From positions 235,484 to 299,483 of the forward strand of contig NZ_BMPI01000002.1 in NCBI RefSeq assembly GCF_014647515.1: DNA of 64,000 nt. The letters run 5' to 3'. This document shows positions 49,944 to 58,722 of the stretch, one piece after another (position 1 is the first letter of the stretch; each line of letters opens with the position of its first letter). The position numbers and the translations under genes are program-made. Under the pieces are notes generated by a model that worked only from the letters and a program-made list of their open reading frames with translations, was not told where the DNA came from and ran no database searches. The DNA is from Dactylosporangium sucinum (GTDB taxonomy: Bacteria; Actinomycetota; Actinomycetes; Mycobacteriales; Micromonosporaceae).

Positions 49944-49970
49944 GCGGTTCCGGAGCGAAGCGGAGGCAGC
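49940..49970 (+). repeat. Repeat D copy 5 (provides ribosome-binding site)
   Basis: ATGAGCGG arm then TT and core CCGGAGCGAAGCGGAGG (49950-49966), CAGC, and the ATG of the VWA gene. The right-hand arm is missing. Core identical to 42215-42231, with the same 4-nt spacing to the start codon. Confidence 0.8.
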
Positions 49971-50933
49971 ATGACCTTTGGTAGCCCGGGGTTCCTGGTC
50001 GTCGCCGTGCTCGTGGCCGGCGGGCTCAGCTTCGGGTACTGGTGGCTGCAGCGGCAGCGGTCCCAGGCCCTCGCGGCGGCCGGCCTGACGACGGGCCGCG
50101 CCGTCCGCCGGCACGTGCCGCCGGTGCTGTTCCTCGCCGCGCTCACCCTGCTGCTGCTGTCGGTCGCCCGGCCCGAGGCCACCCTGCCGGTCGCCCGCGC
50201 CGCCGGCACCGTCGTGCTCGCCTTCGACGTGTCGAACAGCATGGCCGCCGACGACGTCGCCCCGAGCCGCATCGCGGCCGCCCAGACCGCCGCCGTCTCG
50301 TTCGTCGAGGCCCAGCCCGACAGCGTGAGCATCGGCATCGTCGCCTTCGACCAGGGCGCGCTCACCACCCAGCAGCCCACCTCCGACCGGACCGCGACCA
50401 CGGCCGCGATCAAGCGGCTGCAGGTCAACGGCGGCACCTCGCTCGGCCAGGCGATCCTCGCCTCGCTCACGGTCATCGTCGGCAAGCCGGTCAGCCTGCC
50501 CGACCCCGACGCCGCCGAGCCGCCCGCCGAGCTCGGGTACTTCGGCAACGCCACGATCGTGCTGCTCTCCGACGGCGAGGACACCGGCGGCCCCGACGCG
50601 GTCGCCGCCGCCCAGCTCGCCGCCACGGCCGGCGTGCACATCGAGACCGTCGGCGTCGGCACCGTCGATGGCACGACCGTCGAGGTCGACGGCTACCGCG
50701 TGGCGACGGCGCTCAACGAGGAGCTGCTGACGACGCTCGCGCAGACGACCACCGGCTCGTACCACCGGGCCGAGACCGCCGAGGGCCTGCGGGACGTCTA
50801 CGACTCGCTGGACCTGCGGCTGACCACCGAACGCAAGCCGGTCGAGCTGACCGGCGCCGCCGCGGCGATCGCGCTGCTGCTGCTCACCATCGGGGGGCTG
50901 CTGATGACCACCTGGTTCGGACGGATCCTCTGA
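49971..50933 (+). CDS. VWA-domain membrane protein 1 (BatA-like)
   Basis: 320 residues. N-terminal membrane segments (about 5-22, 45-62), VWA domain with MIDAS DVSNSMAADD and ATIVLLSDGEDTGG, and a C-terminal membrane helix (about 295-312). The VWA domain faces outward and binds metal. Its stop overlaps the next start (TGATG). Confidence 0.92.
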   Translation: MTFGSPGFLVVAVLVAGGLSFGYWWLQRQRSQALAAAGLTTGRAVRRHVPPVLFLAALTLLLLSVARPEATLPVARAAGTVVLAFDVSNSMAADDVAPSRIAAAQTAAVSFVEAQPDSVSIGIVAFDQGALTTQQPTSDRTATTAAIKRLQVNGGTSLGQAILASLTVIVGKPVSLPDPDAAEPPAELGYFGNATIVLLSDGEDTGGPDAVAAAQLAATAGVHIETVGVGTVDGTTVEVDGYRVATALNEELLTTLAQTTTGSYHRAETAEGLRDVYDSLDLRLTTERKPVELTGAAAAIALLLLTIGGLLMTTWFGRIL

Positions 50934-52330
50934 TGTCGCTGCACTGGCCGTGGGCCCTCACCGCGCTGCTGGCCTTCCCGCTGCTGCTCGCCTTCCGCTG
51001 GTGGACGCGCCGCCGCCGGCGCCGCGAGACGGTCCGGCTGTCGAGCGTCGCGCTCGTCGCCGCCGCCCTGCCCGGGCGCACCTCGTGGAAGCGCCGCATT
51101 CCCCTCGCCCTGTTCGCGGCCGGCCTGGTCGTGACCGGCACCGCGGCGGCCCGGCCGCAGGCCTCCGTGGTCGTCCCCGACGACGCGGCGACCATCCTGC
51201 TCGCCGTCGACGTGTCCGGCTCGATGTGCTCGACCGACGTCGACCCGAACCGGCTGTCCGCGGCCCAGGACGCGGCCCGCAAGTTCATCCGCGACCACGA
51301 CGGGGGCGCGAAGATCGGCCTGGTCGCCTTCTCGGGCATCGCCGGCCTGCTCGTGCCGCCGACCCGTGACCAGGACCAGCTACTCAAGGCCATCGACGGG
51401 TTCCGGACCTCCCGCGGTACCGCGATCGGGCTGGCCATCCTGGCCTCCATCGACGCGATCGCCGAGATCAACCCGGACGTGCCCCCGACCGGGGTCGAGG
51501 TCCCCAACCCGCCCGGCAGCGGCACCGGCGACTACGAGCCCGACACGATCGTCGTGCTCACCGACGGCCGCAACACCGACGGCGTCAGCCCGATCACCGC
51601 GGCCGAGGCCGCCGCCGCCCGCCGCCTGCGCGTCTACACGATCGGCTTCGGCACCGAGGTGCCCTCCCCGATGGTCTGCACCAGCGACCAGATCAGCGGC
51701 GACACGTTCCGCGGCCCGGGCGGCGGGTTCGGCAACTTCGGGGGCTTCAGCGGCGGCCGCGGCCGCTTCCAGGAGATGGACGAGGCCACGCTGACAAAGG
51801 TCGCCGACATGACCGGCGGCAAGTACTTCAAGGCCGAGAACGCCGAGGCGCTCACCGAGGTCCTGCAGGACCTGCCCAGCCAGGTGACCCTGCAGCGGCG
51901 GAACACCGAGATCACGTCGTGGTTCGTCCTGGTCGGCGCCCTGCTGATCGCGGCGGCGGTGGCGCTGTCGCAGTGGTGGAACCGTTCCCGCCTCCCGGGC
52001 CTGCCCGCCGCGGCCCTCGCGGCGCGCGCTGCCTCGCCCCCGCCTGGTGCGCTTTCCTCCGGTCCTCCGCTTTCCTCCGGACCTTCGCCTTCCTCGGGTC
52101 CTCCGCCCGCTGGTCCTCCGGCTTCCGCCGGGCCTTCGCCTTCCTCCGGGCCGCCGATGAGGATCGCCGCGGCACCGGCAGCCGCTTCGAGGCGCGACGC
52201 CGGGCCGCCCGGTCCGCGGTACTCGGTCCCGACCGTCACCACGGCGCAGCGGGCCGACGCCCCGAGGCCCCTGGAGATCGACCTCGGCGTCCTGCCACCC
52301 GACGAGCCCGACGGCCGGCGGCGCGGCTGA
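50933..52330 (+). CDS. VWA-domain membrane protein 2 (BatA-like) with Ser/Pro-rich tail
   Basis: 465 residues. Membrane segments about 5-20, 55-75 and 325-342; VWA domain with MIDAS DVSGSMCSTD and TIVVLTDGRNTDG; a Gly/Phe-rich loop (FGNFGGFSGGRG). After the last helix the tail (about 355-420) is low-complexity Ser/Gly/Pro encoded by imperfect repeats of TCCTCCG/TTCCTC, resembling repeat D cores on the other strand. Last gene of the MoxR operon. Confidence 0.9.
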   Translation: MSLHWPWALTALLAFPLLLAFRWWTRRRRRRETVRLSSVALVAAALPGRTSWKRRIPLALFAAGLVVTGTAAARPQASVVVPDDAATILLAVDVSGSMCSTDVDPNRLSAAQDAARKFIRDHDGGAKIGLVAFSGIAGLLVPPTRDQDQLLKAIDGFRTSRGTAIGLAILASIDAIAEINPDVPPTGVEVPNPPGSGTGDYEPDTIVVLTDGRNTDGVSPITAAEAAAARRLRVYTIGFGTEVPSPMVCTSDQISGDTFRGPGGGFGNFGGFSGGRGRFQEMDEATLTKVADMTGGKYFKAENAEALTEVLQDLPSQVTLQRRNTEITSWFVLVGALLIAAAVALSQWWNRSRLPGLPAAALAARAASPPPGALSSGPPLSSGPSPSSGPPPAGPPASAGPSPSSGPPMRIAAAPAAASRRDAGPPGPRYSVPTVTTAQRADAPRPLEIDLGVLPPDEPDGRRRG

Positions 52331-52365
52331 GCGACCTCCTCGGGAAAATCTTGACGCCACCGGGA

Positions 52366-52386
52366 ATTGAGTCGACCCGACTCAAG
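52366..52386. promoter_or_regulatory. HAIR element (HspR binding site)
   Basis: ATTGAGT-N7-ACTCAAG, one mismatch from the established HspR consensus CTTGAGT-N7-ACTCAAG, 40 bp before the Hsp20 start. In actinobacteria HspR represses dnaK, clpB and hsp20 genes until heat shock. Confidence 0.88.
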
Positions 52387-52426
52387 TTCTAGTGGGTGAC
52401 ACGGTACCCCGAGGAGGTCACCAGCC

Positions 52427-52852
52427 ATGAACACGCTCACCCTGCGCCGCCGCGATCCCTTCGCCGAGTTCGACGCGCTCGTCCGCCGCACGTTCGAGCA
52501 GCGGGCCACGGGCTTCAACCCCGCCGCCGAGGTCAGCCGCGACGGCGACGACGCGGTTGTGCGGCTCGAGCTGCCCGGCGTCGACGTCGAGCGCGACGTC
52601 ACCGTCGAGCTCGACCGCGGCCACCTGGTCGTCCGCGGCGAGCGGCGCGACGAGCGCGCCGAGGAGCGCGACGGCCGCACGCTGCGCGAGGTCCGCTACG
52701 GTTCGTTCCACCGCGCGTTCGCCCTGCCCGAGCACGTCACCGACGAGGCCGTGACCGCGGAGTACGACGCGGGTGTCCTGACGGTCCGCGTCGCGGGCGC
52801 GTACGTTGCCCGCTCGACCCGCCGCATCGAGGTCACCACCCAGTCGAAGTAA
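52427..52852 (+). CDS. Small heat-shock protein Hsp20
   Basis: 141 residues with GAGGAGG 9 bp upstream. Alpha-crystallin domain about 35-128 (RLELPGVDVERDVTVELDRG; REVRYGSFHRAFALPEHV; YDAGVLTVRVAGA). ATP-independent holdase that binds unfolding proteins. Transcription is controlled by the HAIR site upstream and ends at the hairpin 52866-52901. Confidence 0.95.
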   Translation: MNTLTLRRRDPFAEFDALVRRTFEQRATGFNPAAEVSRDGDDAVVRLELPGVDVERDVTVELDRGHLVVRGERRDERAEERDGRTLREVRYGSFHRAFALPEHVTDEAVTAEYDAGVLTVRVAGAYVARSTRRIEVTTQSK

Positions 52853-52865
52853 CGCGCCGCCGATG

Positions 52866-52901
52866 AGAACGCGGGTTGCCCCCGAGGGCGACCCGCGTTC
52901 T
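52866..52901 (+). terminator. Terminator of the hsp20 gene
   Basis: Fifteen-bp stem (52866-52880 with 52887-52901, AGAACGCGGGT inward) with one G-T pair and loop CCCGAG, 13 bp after the stop. Confidence 0.75.
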
Positions 52902-53273
52902 GGCATTGCCGGACCCGCTCGGCGGCAGCCCGCCTGGCCGGGGCGCGGATGCCCGGCTCCACCGCGCCCACTTCCCATGATCATGCTTCCCATGATCGTG
53001 GAAACCATCTGGCTGCCCCCGGCGACCAGATCCTTCCCACGATCATGACCACGCCCGACTCGCCCGACCGCGCCCGACCACCCCGACCACCCCGACCACA
53101 CGCGACCACACCCCGCTCGACCCCGCTCGACGCCGCTCGACCGCGCTCGACGCGAAGCCGACCGGCGCGGCGAGGCTCCGGTCCGGCGCGACGGTGGGGC
53201 AGCCGGGCCGACGTCGGTCGATCTACCCTCAAGGTGATGCGGCAGTCCGAGGGCGGGAACGGGGGCGACCGGG
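52902..53273. other. Gap with hairpin B2 and simple repeats
   Basis: Contains hairpin B2 (listed) and, at about 53060-53150, imperfect tandem repeats of CCCGACCAC and CGCTCGAC. No gene with a plausible start was found. Confidence 0.6.
52991..53047. repeat. Hairpin repeat, family B copy 2
   Basis: Arms 52991-53012 and 53026-53047 (CATGATCGTGG outward part) pair with 3 mismatches around CTGCCCCCGGCGA. The loop and both arms match 17651-17714; the pair C-G next to the loop there is T-A here, a compensatory change. A partial copy of the left arm (CCCATGATCATG) precedes it at 52975-52986. Confidence 0.75.
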
Positions 53274-53624
53274 ATGGTGAGCGTCGACGAGGTGCGGGCG
53301 GTGGCGGTACGGCTGCCGAGGGCGTACGAGGTGCTCGTCCGTGACCGCGTGAAATGGCGCGTCGGACAGATCGTGTTCGCCGCCCTGTCCCGCGACGAGA
53401 CCATCATCGGCCTCGGGTACCCGAAGGAGGAGCGCGCCGCCCGCGTAGCGGCCGAACCCGGCGTCTTCCTCATGCCGCCCGACAGCGACCTGCGATACAA
53501 CTGGATCTGCGCCCGGATGGAGGCCCTCGACGCCGACCGCATGCGGGAGCTGGTCGAGGACGCCTGGATGATGTGCGTGCCCAAGAAGGTGTGGACCGAG
53601 TACCTGGCCCGCAACCCACGCTAG
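53274..53624 (+). CDS. MmcQ/YjbR family protein
   Basis: 116 residues. MVSVDEVRAVAVRLPRAYE start, then the YjbR pattern VKWRVGQIVFAALSRDE, VFLMPPDSDLRYNWI and WMMCVPKKVWTEYLA. A CyaY-like fold of uncertain role, sometimes annotated as DNA-binding. Transcribed alone. Confidence 0.88.
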   Translation: MVSVDEVRAVAVRLPRAYEVLVRDRVKWRVGQIVFAALSRDETIIGLGYPKEERAARVAAEPGVFLMPPDSDLRYNWICARMEALDADRMRELVEDAWMMCVPKKVWTEYLARNPR

Positions 53625-53640
53625 GACTCGCCGCTCAACC

Positions 53641-53730
53641 CGGAACCGGAGCCCGGGGCGAAGTCCGGAACCGGAGCCCGGGCGAAGTCCGGAGCCGGAG
53701 CCTAGGGCGAAGTCCGGAACCGCAGCGCGG
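53641..53730. repeat. 24-25-bp tandem repeat
   Basis: Three units CGGAACCGGAGCCCGGGCGA plus AGTC (53641-53665, 53666-53689, 53690-53714) and a partial fourth, just after the YjbR-like gene. Units contain GGAG and GCGAAG blocks that recall the repeat D core. Confidence 0.75.
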
Positions 53731-53892
53731 AAGCGCGCCGGCCGGAGTCGTCACCAGGCGTTCGCGGGCAGCCGCTCAGCACCCCGGTCGGGCACCGGGC
53801 ACAGCCGCGCCCAGCCGGCAGTCGACGCAGCCGGGGCCGGGCCGGCCGGGCCTCGGCGAAGAGTCCCGGGCCAGCGCGGCGGGGAAACCGTC

Positions 53893-55458
53893 CTAGGACT
53901 GGGGGGCCGGCTGGTCGGCCTTGCTCGCGCGGATCTGGTGGCCGACGCTCGTCAGGCACTTGCCGGAGTTGAGGTCGAAGCGCCAGCCGTGCAGCTGGCA
54001 GGTCAGCACGTCGTTGTCGACGATGCCGAAGCGGGTCAGGTCGGCCTTCAGGTGCGGGCAGCGGCGCTGCACGTTCCAGTCGCCGAGGCGGATGTCCTCG
54101 GCGTCCGAGGTGCGCTGGTGCTCGTCATACCAGCCCTCCGCATACTGCAGCCGCTCCTCCGACAGGCACTTGAAGAACGCGTAGACAAACTCGTTGTACT
54201 GCCCGATGCGCGCGGCCGAGAAGCGGCAGGACAGGAACAGCGAGTTGGCCCAGTCGACCTCACCCGTGAAGAGCAGGTGCTCGACGAGGGCGCGCTCGGT
54301 GCGGAAACGGTAGCGCACCTTCTCGTCGACGTAGTGGCGAACCTGCTTGCCCGGGAAGTCGATGACGATCGACTCCACGGACTCGCCGTCATAGCCGACC
54401 AGGTCGAAGCGGACCGGGCCGCCGACGCCCTTCGCGAGATACACCGACTCCTCGAGCAGCGGCTCGACGCGCCGCTGCAGCTCCTTGAGCACGTCGATCT
54501 CGGGGTGGCGCCAGGTGGTCTTCTCGTGCGCGATGATCGCCTTCTTGCGCTCGCGCATGTCCTCCAGGTGGGCGACCTTGTTGGCGAAGAACTCGTCGAC
54601 CGGCACCGGGTGCGTGGTGACGCAGTCGTCGGCGGTCAGCTCGGCGACCGACCCGGGCAGGAGCACGACGCCGTTGGCGCCGCCGACCTTCGCATACTCC
54701 TGCAGGAACACCGACTGGTCGGGGAAGATGTTGCCCTCGTCGCCGAAGATGTCGTTGAACTGCCACAGCTCGTCGTCGAGGAAGCACGGCGGGCCGGCGA
54801 TCGGGAACACGTGCGACGCCTTGAGGTCGTCGATATACCGCCACGTCCGGTCGAACTGCCGATCGCGCTTCTGCTTGCCGAAGGCGCGCTTGGCGGCCTC
54901 GGGCAGCTCGTAAACCATCGGATACCAAATCGCGCCGGAGAACTGCAGCATGTGCGCGTGCACATGGCCGAGCTCGGTGAAGAAGCCGAGGTCGGTCGGG
55001 CGGGCGTCGTTCTGGTTGAGCAGGCGCACGCCGTCATACTCGACCCAGAGCGACGAGTCGCCGATCGGGCCGTCGGTCGGCGAGGTCAGCGCCTGCACGA
55101 GGATCTTGAGCCCGCCGTCGAGCTCGTGCACCTCGTTGGTCTTGGTCGCGAGGAAGTGCTTGAAGCCGAGCTCCTCCAGCTCGTCGCGCAGCTCCGACGT
55201 CGGGAACTCCGGCAGGAGCACGGTCGCCTTCTTCGACACGAACCGCTTGAGGTGCGCGGCGTCGAAGTGATCACGGTGCAGGTGCGAGACGTAGAGATAG
55301 TCGACGTCGCCGAGCGTCTCCCAGTCGAGCAGCGAGTTGTCCGGGAACGGGAACCACGACGCGAAATACGCCGGGTTGACCCACGGATCGCACAGGATGC
55401 TGCCGGCGGCGGTGTCGATTCGCATGCTCGCGTGGCCGGTCCCGGTGATGCGCAGCAC
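53893..55458 (-). CDS. namH: UDP-N-acetylmuramate hydroxylase NamH (MBL fold plus Rieske domain)
   Basis: 521 residues from GTG 55458 with GGGAG upstream. N-terminal metallo-beta-lactamase fold with HxHxDH (His59, His61, Asp63, His64). The C-terminus is a Rieske centre: Cys467-x-His469 (RRCPHLKAD) and Cys487-x2-His490 (LTCQLHGW). This order and length match mycobacterial NamH, which hydroxylates the N-acetyl group of UDP-MurNAc so that peptidoglycan carries N-glycolylmuramic acid. Such glycan is known in Mycobacterium, Nocardia and Micromonosporaceae, supporting the taxonomic guess. Confidence 0.85.
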   Translation of the reverse strand: MLRITGTGHASMRIDTAAGSILCDPWVNPAYFASWFPFPDNSLLDWETLGDVDYLYVSHLHRDHFDAAHLKRFVSKKATVLLPEFPTSELRDELEELGFKHFLATKTNEVHELDGGLKILVQALTSPTDGPIGDSSLWVEYDGVRLLNQNDARPTDLGFFTELGHVHAHMLQFSGAIWYPMVYELPEAAKRAFGKQKRDRQFDRTWRYIDDLKASHVFPIAGPPCFLDDELWQFNDIFGDEGNIFPDQSVFLQEYAKVGGANGVVLLPGSVAELTADDCVTTHPVPVDEFFANKVAHLEDMRERKKAIIAHEKTTWRHPEIDVLKELQRRVEPLLEESVYLAKGVGGPVRFDLVGYDGESVESIVIDFPGKQVRHYVDEKVRYRFRTERALVEHLLFTGEVDWANSLFLSCRFSAARIGQYNEFVYAFFKCLSEERLQYAEGWYDEHQRTSDAEDIRLGDWNVQRRCPHLKADLTRFGIVDNDVLTCQLHGWRFDLNSGKCLTSVGHQIRASKADQPAPQS

Positions 55459-55659
55459 CGCTACTCCCTTTGCTGGAGAAGGTTCCTGTTCCGCGTCGAA
55501 CCTACCCGACGGGTCTGACAACTCACGAGGCACGCTCCGCCGGCATCAACGTCGGGAAGACGACCCGTACCGAACCCCTCACGCACCGTTAAGGGAAGCC
55601 GTGAAGCGCTCAGCAATCCGGCCGGCGGGCCGAAGTCAGCCCTGACGAAGGGAGACGGC

Positions 55660-55980
55660 GTGGGGCTCGCGGTGTTCGTGGTGCTGCTGGTGCTGGCGGT
55701 GGCCGCCGAGTCGCTGCTGCCCAGGCCGCGGCGCGGGAAGCCGCGACACCCGGACCCCGGCGCCGGCCCCGGCCGGGAAGGCGCTGGTGACGACGACCAC
55801 TCGATCAGGTTACGGTCGGCGCTCACATCGATCCGCGGCTATGCGGAGATCCTCGGCGAGCGCGTCGGCCCCGACGAGCGGCGCATGGCGAACGTGATCG
55901 AGCAGCAGGCCGTGCGGCTCACCGGCCTGGCCGACGAGCTCACTTCCGGCCGCGCACGCCGTTCTTCTTCCGCGGCTTGA
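55660..55980 (+). CDS. Membrane-anchored degenerate histidine-kinase dimerisation protein
   Basis: 106 residues from GTG 55660. One membrane helix ([16 protein letters not shown]), a Pro/Gly linker, then [19 protein letters not shown] and [21 protein letters not shown], which align with the HisKA dimerisation domain ([18 protein letters not shown], then EAxRLxxLVDDLL). The phosphoacceptor His is replaced by Ile and no ATPase domain follows. It could be a kinase decoy or a remnant. The last 41 bp overlap the end of the convergent der gene. Confidence 0.65.
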   Translation: MGLAVFVVLLVLAVAAESLLPRPRRGKPRHPDPGAGPGREGAGDDDHSIRLRSALTSIRGYAEILGERVGPDERRMANVIEQQAVRLTGLADELTSGRARRSSSAA

Positions 55981-57313
55981 CCGTGATGTGGATCGGCGTG
56001 CCGGTGAACTCGAACTCCTCGCGGAGCTTGCGCTCGACGAACCGCACGTAGCCCGGATCGAGCGCCCCGGTGGTGAACAGCACGAACTTCGGCGGCGACA
56101 CCCCGGCCTGGGTGGCGAAGAGCACGCGCGGGGCGCGGCCGCCGCGCACCGGGTGCGGGGTCGCCTGGACGAGCGCGGTGAGCCACTGGTTGAGCTGGCC
56201 GGTCGGGACGCGCCGCTCCCAGTTGGCGAGCGCGGTGCGCAGCGCGGGGGCGAGCTTGTCGACGGCCCGGCCGGTGAGTGCCGACACGTTGACCCGCACG
56301 GCCCACGGCACGCGGCGCAGTTCCCGCTCGATCTCTTTCCCCAGTTGGTACCGCCGGTCGTCGTCGACGAGGTCCCACTTGTTGAACGCGATGACCAGTG
56401 CCCGCCCGGACTCGATCACCATCGTGAGGATGCGCTGGTCCTGCTCGGAGATCGGCTCGCTCGCGTCGAGCAGGACGATGGCCACCTCAGCGGCCTCGAT
56501 CGCGGCATTGGTGCGCAGGGAGGCGTAATACTCGGTGCCGCTGGCGTGTGACACCCGCTTGCGCAGGCCGGCGGTGTCGACCAGGTGCCAGGTCTCGCCG
56601 CCGAAGTCGACCAGGCTGTCGACCGGGTCGACGGTGGTGCCGGCGACCGAGTCGACGACCGCCCGCTCCTCCTTGGCCAGCTTGTTGAGCAGGCTGGACT
56701 TGCCGACGTTGGGCCGGCCGACGAGCGCGATGCGGCGCGGCCCGCCGGCGCGCGGCTCGACCGGCCGGGCCTCGGGCAGCGCCTCCAGGATCTTGTCGAG
56801 CAGGTCGCCGGCGCCCCGGCCGTGCAGGGCCGAGACCGGGAACGGCTCGCCGAGGCCGAGGCCCCACAGGCTGGCGATCTCGCCCTCGATGCGCGCGTTG
56901 TCGACCTTGTTGGCGACCAGGATCACCGGGCTGCCGCTGCGCCGCAGCATCCGCACCGCGGCCTCGTCGTCGGAGGTCGGCGGGATCGTGGCGTCGACCA
57001 CGAACAGCACGACGTCGGCGGTCTGCGCGGCGATCTCGGCCTGGGTGGCGATCGCCCTCGCCCGCTCCTTGGCGTCGGGCAGCCAGCCGCCGGTGTCGAC
57101 CACCGTGAAGTGCCGGCCGGTCCACTCGGCGTCGTAGGCGACCCGGTCCCGGGTCACGCCGGCGACGTCTTCGACGACCGCCTGCCGGCGGCCGAGGATC
57201 CGGTTGACGAGGGTCGACTTGCCCACGTTGGGCCGGCCGACGACGGCGACGATCGGCAGGCTCAGCTCGATGTCGCCATCCTCGGCCATGTCGAGGTCGG
57301 CCTCAGTGCTCAC
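55940..57313 (-). CDS. der: Ribosome-assembly GTPase Der (EngA)
   Basis: 457 residues. Two tandem G domains, each with GRPNVGKS(T/S) (residue 26 and near 200), G3 DTGG and DTAG, and NKxD (VANKVD, FNKWDL), followed by a KH-like domain with [10 protein letters not shown]. Required for 50S subunit maturation. Stands directly downstream of cmk, the standard actinobacterial order. Confidence 0.96.
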   Translation of the reverse strand: MSTEADLDMAEDGDIELSLPIVAVVGRPNVGKSTLVNRILGRRQAVVEDVAGVTRDRVAYDAEWTGRHFTVVDTGGWLPDAKERARAIATQAEIAAQTADVVLFVVDATIPPTSDDEAAVRMLRRSGSPVILVANKVDNARIEGEIASLWGLGLGEPFPVSALHGRGAGDLLDKILEALPEARPVEPRAGGPRRIALVGRPNVGKSSLLNKLAKEERAVVDSVAGTTVDPVDSLVDFGGETWHLVDTAGLRKRVSHASGTEYYASLRTNAAIEAAEVAIVLLDASEPISEQDQRILTMVIESGRALVIAFNKWDLVDDDRRYQLGKEIERELRRVPWAVRVNVSALTGRAVDKLAPALRTALANWERRVPTGQLNQWLTALVQATPHPVRGGRAPRVLFATQAGVSPPKFVLFTTGALDPGYVRFVERKLREEFEFTGTPIHITVKPRKKNGVRGRK

Positions 57314-57339
57314 GCGGGGGTCCCTATCGTCAGGCGGCT

Positions 57340-58011
57340 CTACGCCGTCACCTTCTCCAGCATCCGCTGGAGAAGCTCGACCACCTCGTCGATGCCGAGC
57401 GCGGTGGTGTCGAGCACGACGGCGTCCTCGGCCTGACGGAGGGGGTCCGCGGCGCGCGTCGAGTCCAGTTTGTCACGCCGCTCGAGATCCGCCGCAGTCG
57501 CCGCCTGACTGGCCGCGTTCTCACTGCTGCGGCGGCGCGCCCGCTCGTCGGCGGAGGCGGTGAGGTACACCTTGAGATCGGCGTCCGGCGCGACCACCGT
57601 GCCGATGTCGCGGCCCTCGACCACGATCCGCGGCGCGGTGGCGATGATCGCCCGCTGCTGGGCGACGAGGATGGCCCGCACGGCCGGCACCGCCGAGACG
57701 GCCGACACCGCCCGCGTGACCTCGGGCCCGCGGATCTCGCGGTCGACCCCGGCGCCGTCGACCTTGATGTAGGGGCCGGTGGGGTCGGTGCCGATCTCCA
57801 GCACCGCGGTCTCCGCCACCGCCGTGATCTTGTCGGGGTCGTGGAGGTCGACGCCGTCGCGCAGCACCGCGTAGGTCACCGCGCGGTACATCGCGCCGGT
57901 GTCCAGATACCGCGCGTCGAGGGCCTGCGCCACCCGGCGCGAGATCGTGGACTTGCCGGAGCCGGAGGGCCCGTCGACGGCAACCACCAGTTGCCGGCTC
58001 TCGTCGCGCAC
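57340..58011 (-). CDS. cmk: Cytidylate kinase
   Basis: 223 residues. P-loop [17 protein letters not shown], then [15 protein letters not shown], and [23 protein letters not shown], all diagnostic for CMP kinase. GTG 58011 is preferred since GAGGAG lies 7 bp upstream; GTG 58026 is in frame but overlaps that site. Phosphorylates CMP and dCMP. Confidence 0.95.
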   Translation of the reverse strand: MRDESRQLVVAVDGPSGSGKSTISRRVAQALDARYLDTGAMYRAVTYAVLRDGVDLHDPDKITAVAETAVLEIGTDPTGPYIKVDGAGVDREIRGPEVTRAVSAVSAVPAVRAILVAQQRAIIATAPRIVVEGRDIGTVVAPDADLKVYLTASADERARRRSSENAASQAATAADLERRDKLDSTRAADPLRQAEDAVVLDTTALGIDEVVELLQRMLEKVTA

Positions 58012-58086
58012 GCCCGTTCTCCTCACCCCGAATGACGACCGCAGAAACTCCGGTTCGACAGTACTTGACCCGCCGGTGACGCCGTC

Positions 58087-58608
58087 CTACGGGAGGCCGC
58101 CGATTTCTCCCGTGCACGGCTCCCCCATCGTCCGGTCGGCCTCCGGAAGCCGGGCCAGCACCGTGCGCGACAGGTCGATCAGGGCGTCGACCTGCTCGTC
58201 GCTCAGCGCGTCGTAGAACCAGTGCCGCACGTGGGCCACGTGCCGCGGCGCCGCCTGGGTGATCGCCTCCCAGCCGGCGTCGGTCAGCACCACGAACGCG
58301 CCGCGGGGATCCTCGGGGCACGGCTCGCGGGCGACCAGGCCCCGTTGCACCATCCGGGTGATCTGGTGCGTCAGCCGGGTCTTCTCCCAGTCGGCGGCCT
58401 CGCGCAGCTGGAAGACGCGCATCCGCCCGCCGGGCGCCTCCGAGAGGCTCACCAGCACCGCATACTCGGCGCCGGTCAGGCCGGTCTCCCGCTGCAGCTG
58501 CCGGGCCAGGCGCCGGTTGATCTCGGCCTGCAGCGCGATCCAGCCGCGCCAGGCCCGCTGTTCGCGCTCGTCCAGCCAGTTCGGCTCGAGGCCTGGGTCG
58601 GTCGTCAC
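58087..58608 (-). CDS. MarR-family regulator
   Basis: 173 residues from GTG 58608. Winged HTH: TGLTGAEYAVLVSLSEAPGGRMRVFQLREAADWEKTRLTHQITRMVQRGLV, wing PRGAFVVLT. Divergent from the FMN reductase gene with two operator-like palindromes between; it likely represses both. GTG 58608 is chosen because an upstream ATG (58641) would lie inside the operator. Confidence 0.9.
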   Translation of the reverse strand: MTTDPGLEPNWLDEREQRAWRGWIALQAEINRRLARQLQRETGLTGAEYAVLVSLSEAPGGRMRVFQLREAADWEKTRLTHQITRMVQRGLVAREPCPEDPRGAFVVLTDAGWEAITQAAPRHVAHVRHWFYDALSDEQVDALIDLSRTVLARLPEADRTMGEPCTGEIGGLP

Positions 58609-58628
58609 ACCCCAAGGGTACGGGAATC

Positions 58629-58677
58629 GGTGACACATCACCCTTGTTAGGAGCTACTGTGTCGGTGACACGTCACC
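58629..58677. promoter_or_regulatory. Two MarR operator candidates
   Basis: GGTGACACATCACC (58629-58642) and GGTGACACGTCACC (58664-58677), 35 bp centre to centre, and a half-site CGGTGACG at 58682. They fill the gap between the MarR and NADPH-FMN reductase genes. Confidence 0.8.
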
Positions 58678-58722
58678 CATCCGGTGACGTGCGGTTTTGA
58701 TCAGGGAAGAGGCACGACGGAG

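Noticed and set aside
53060..53170. CGCTCGAC and CCCGACCAC repeats as a possible CRISPR or iteron array
   Set aside because: Units are 8-10 bp, imperfect, without spacers of constant length; simple-sequence DNA is the better explanation.
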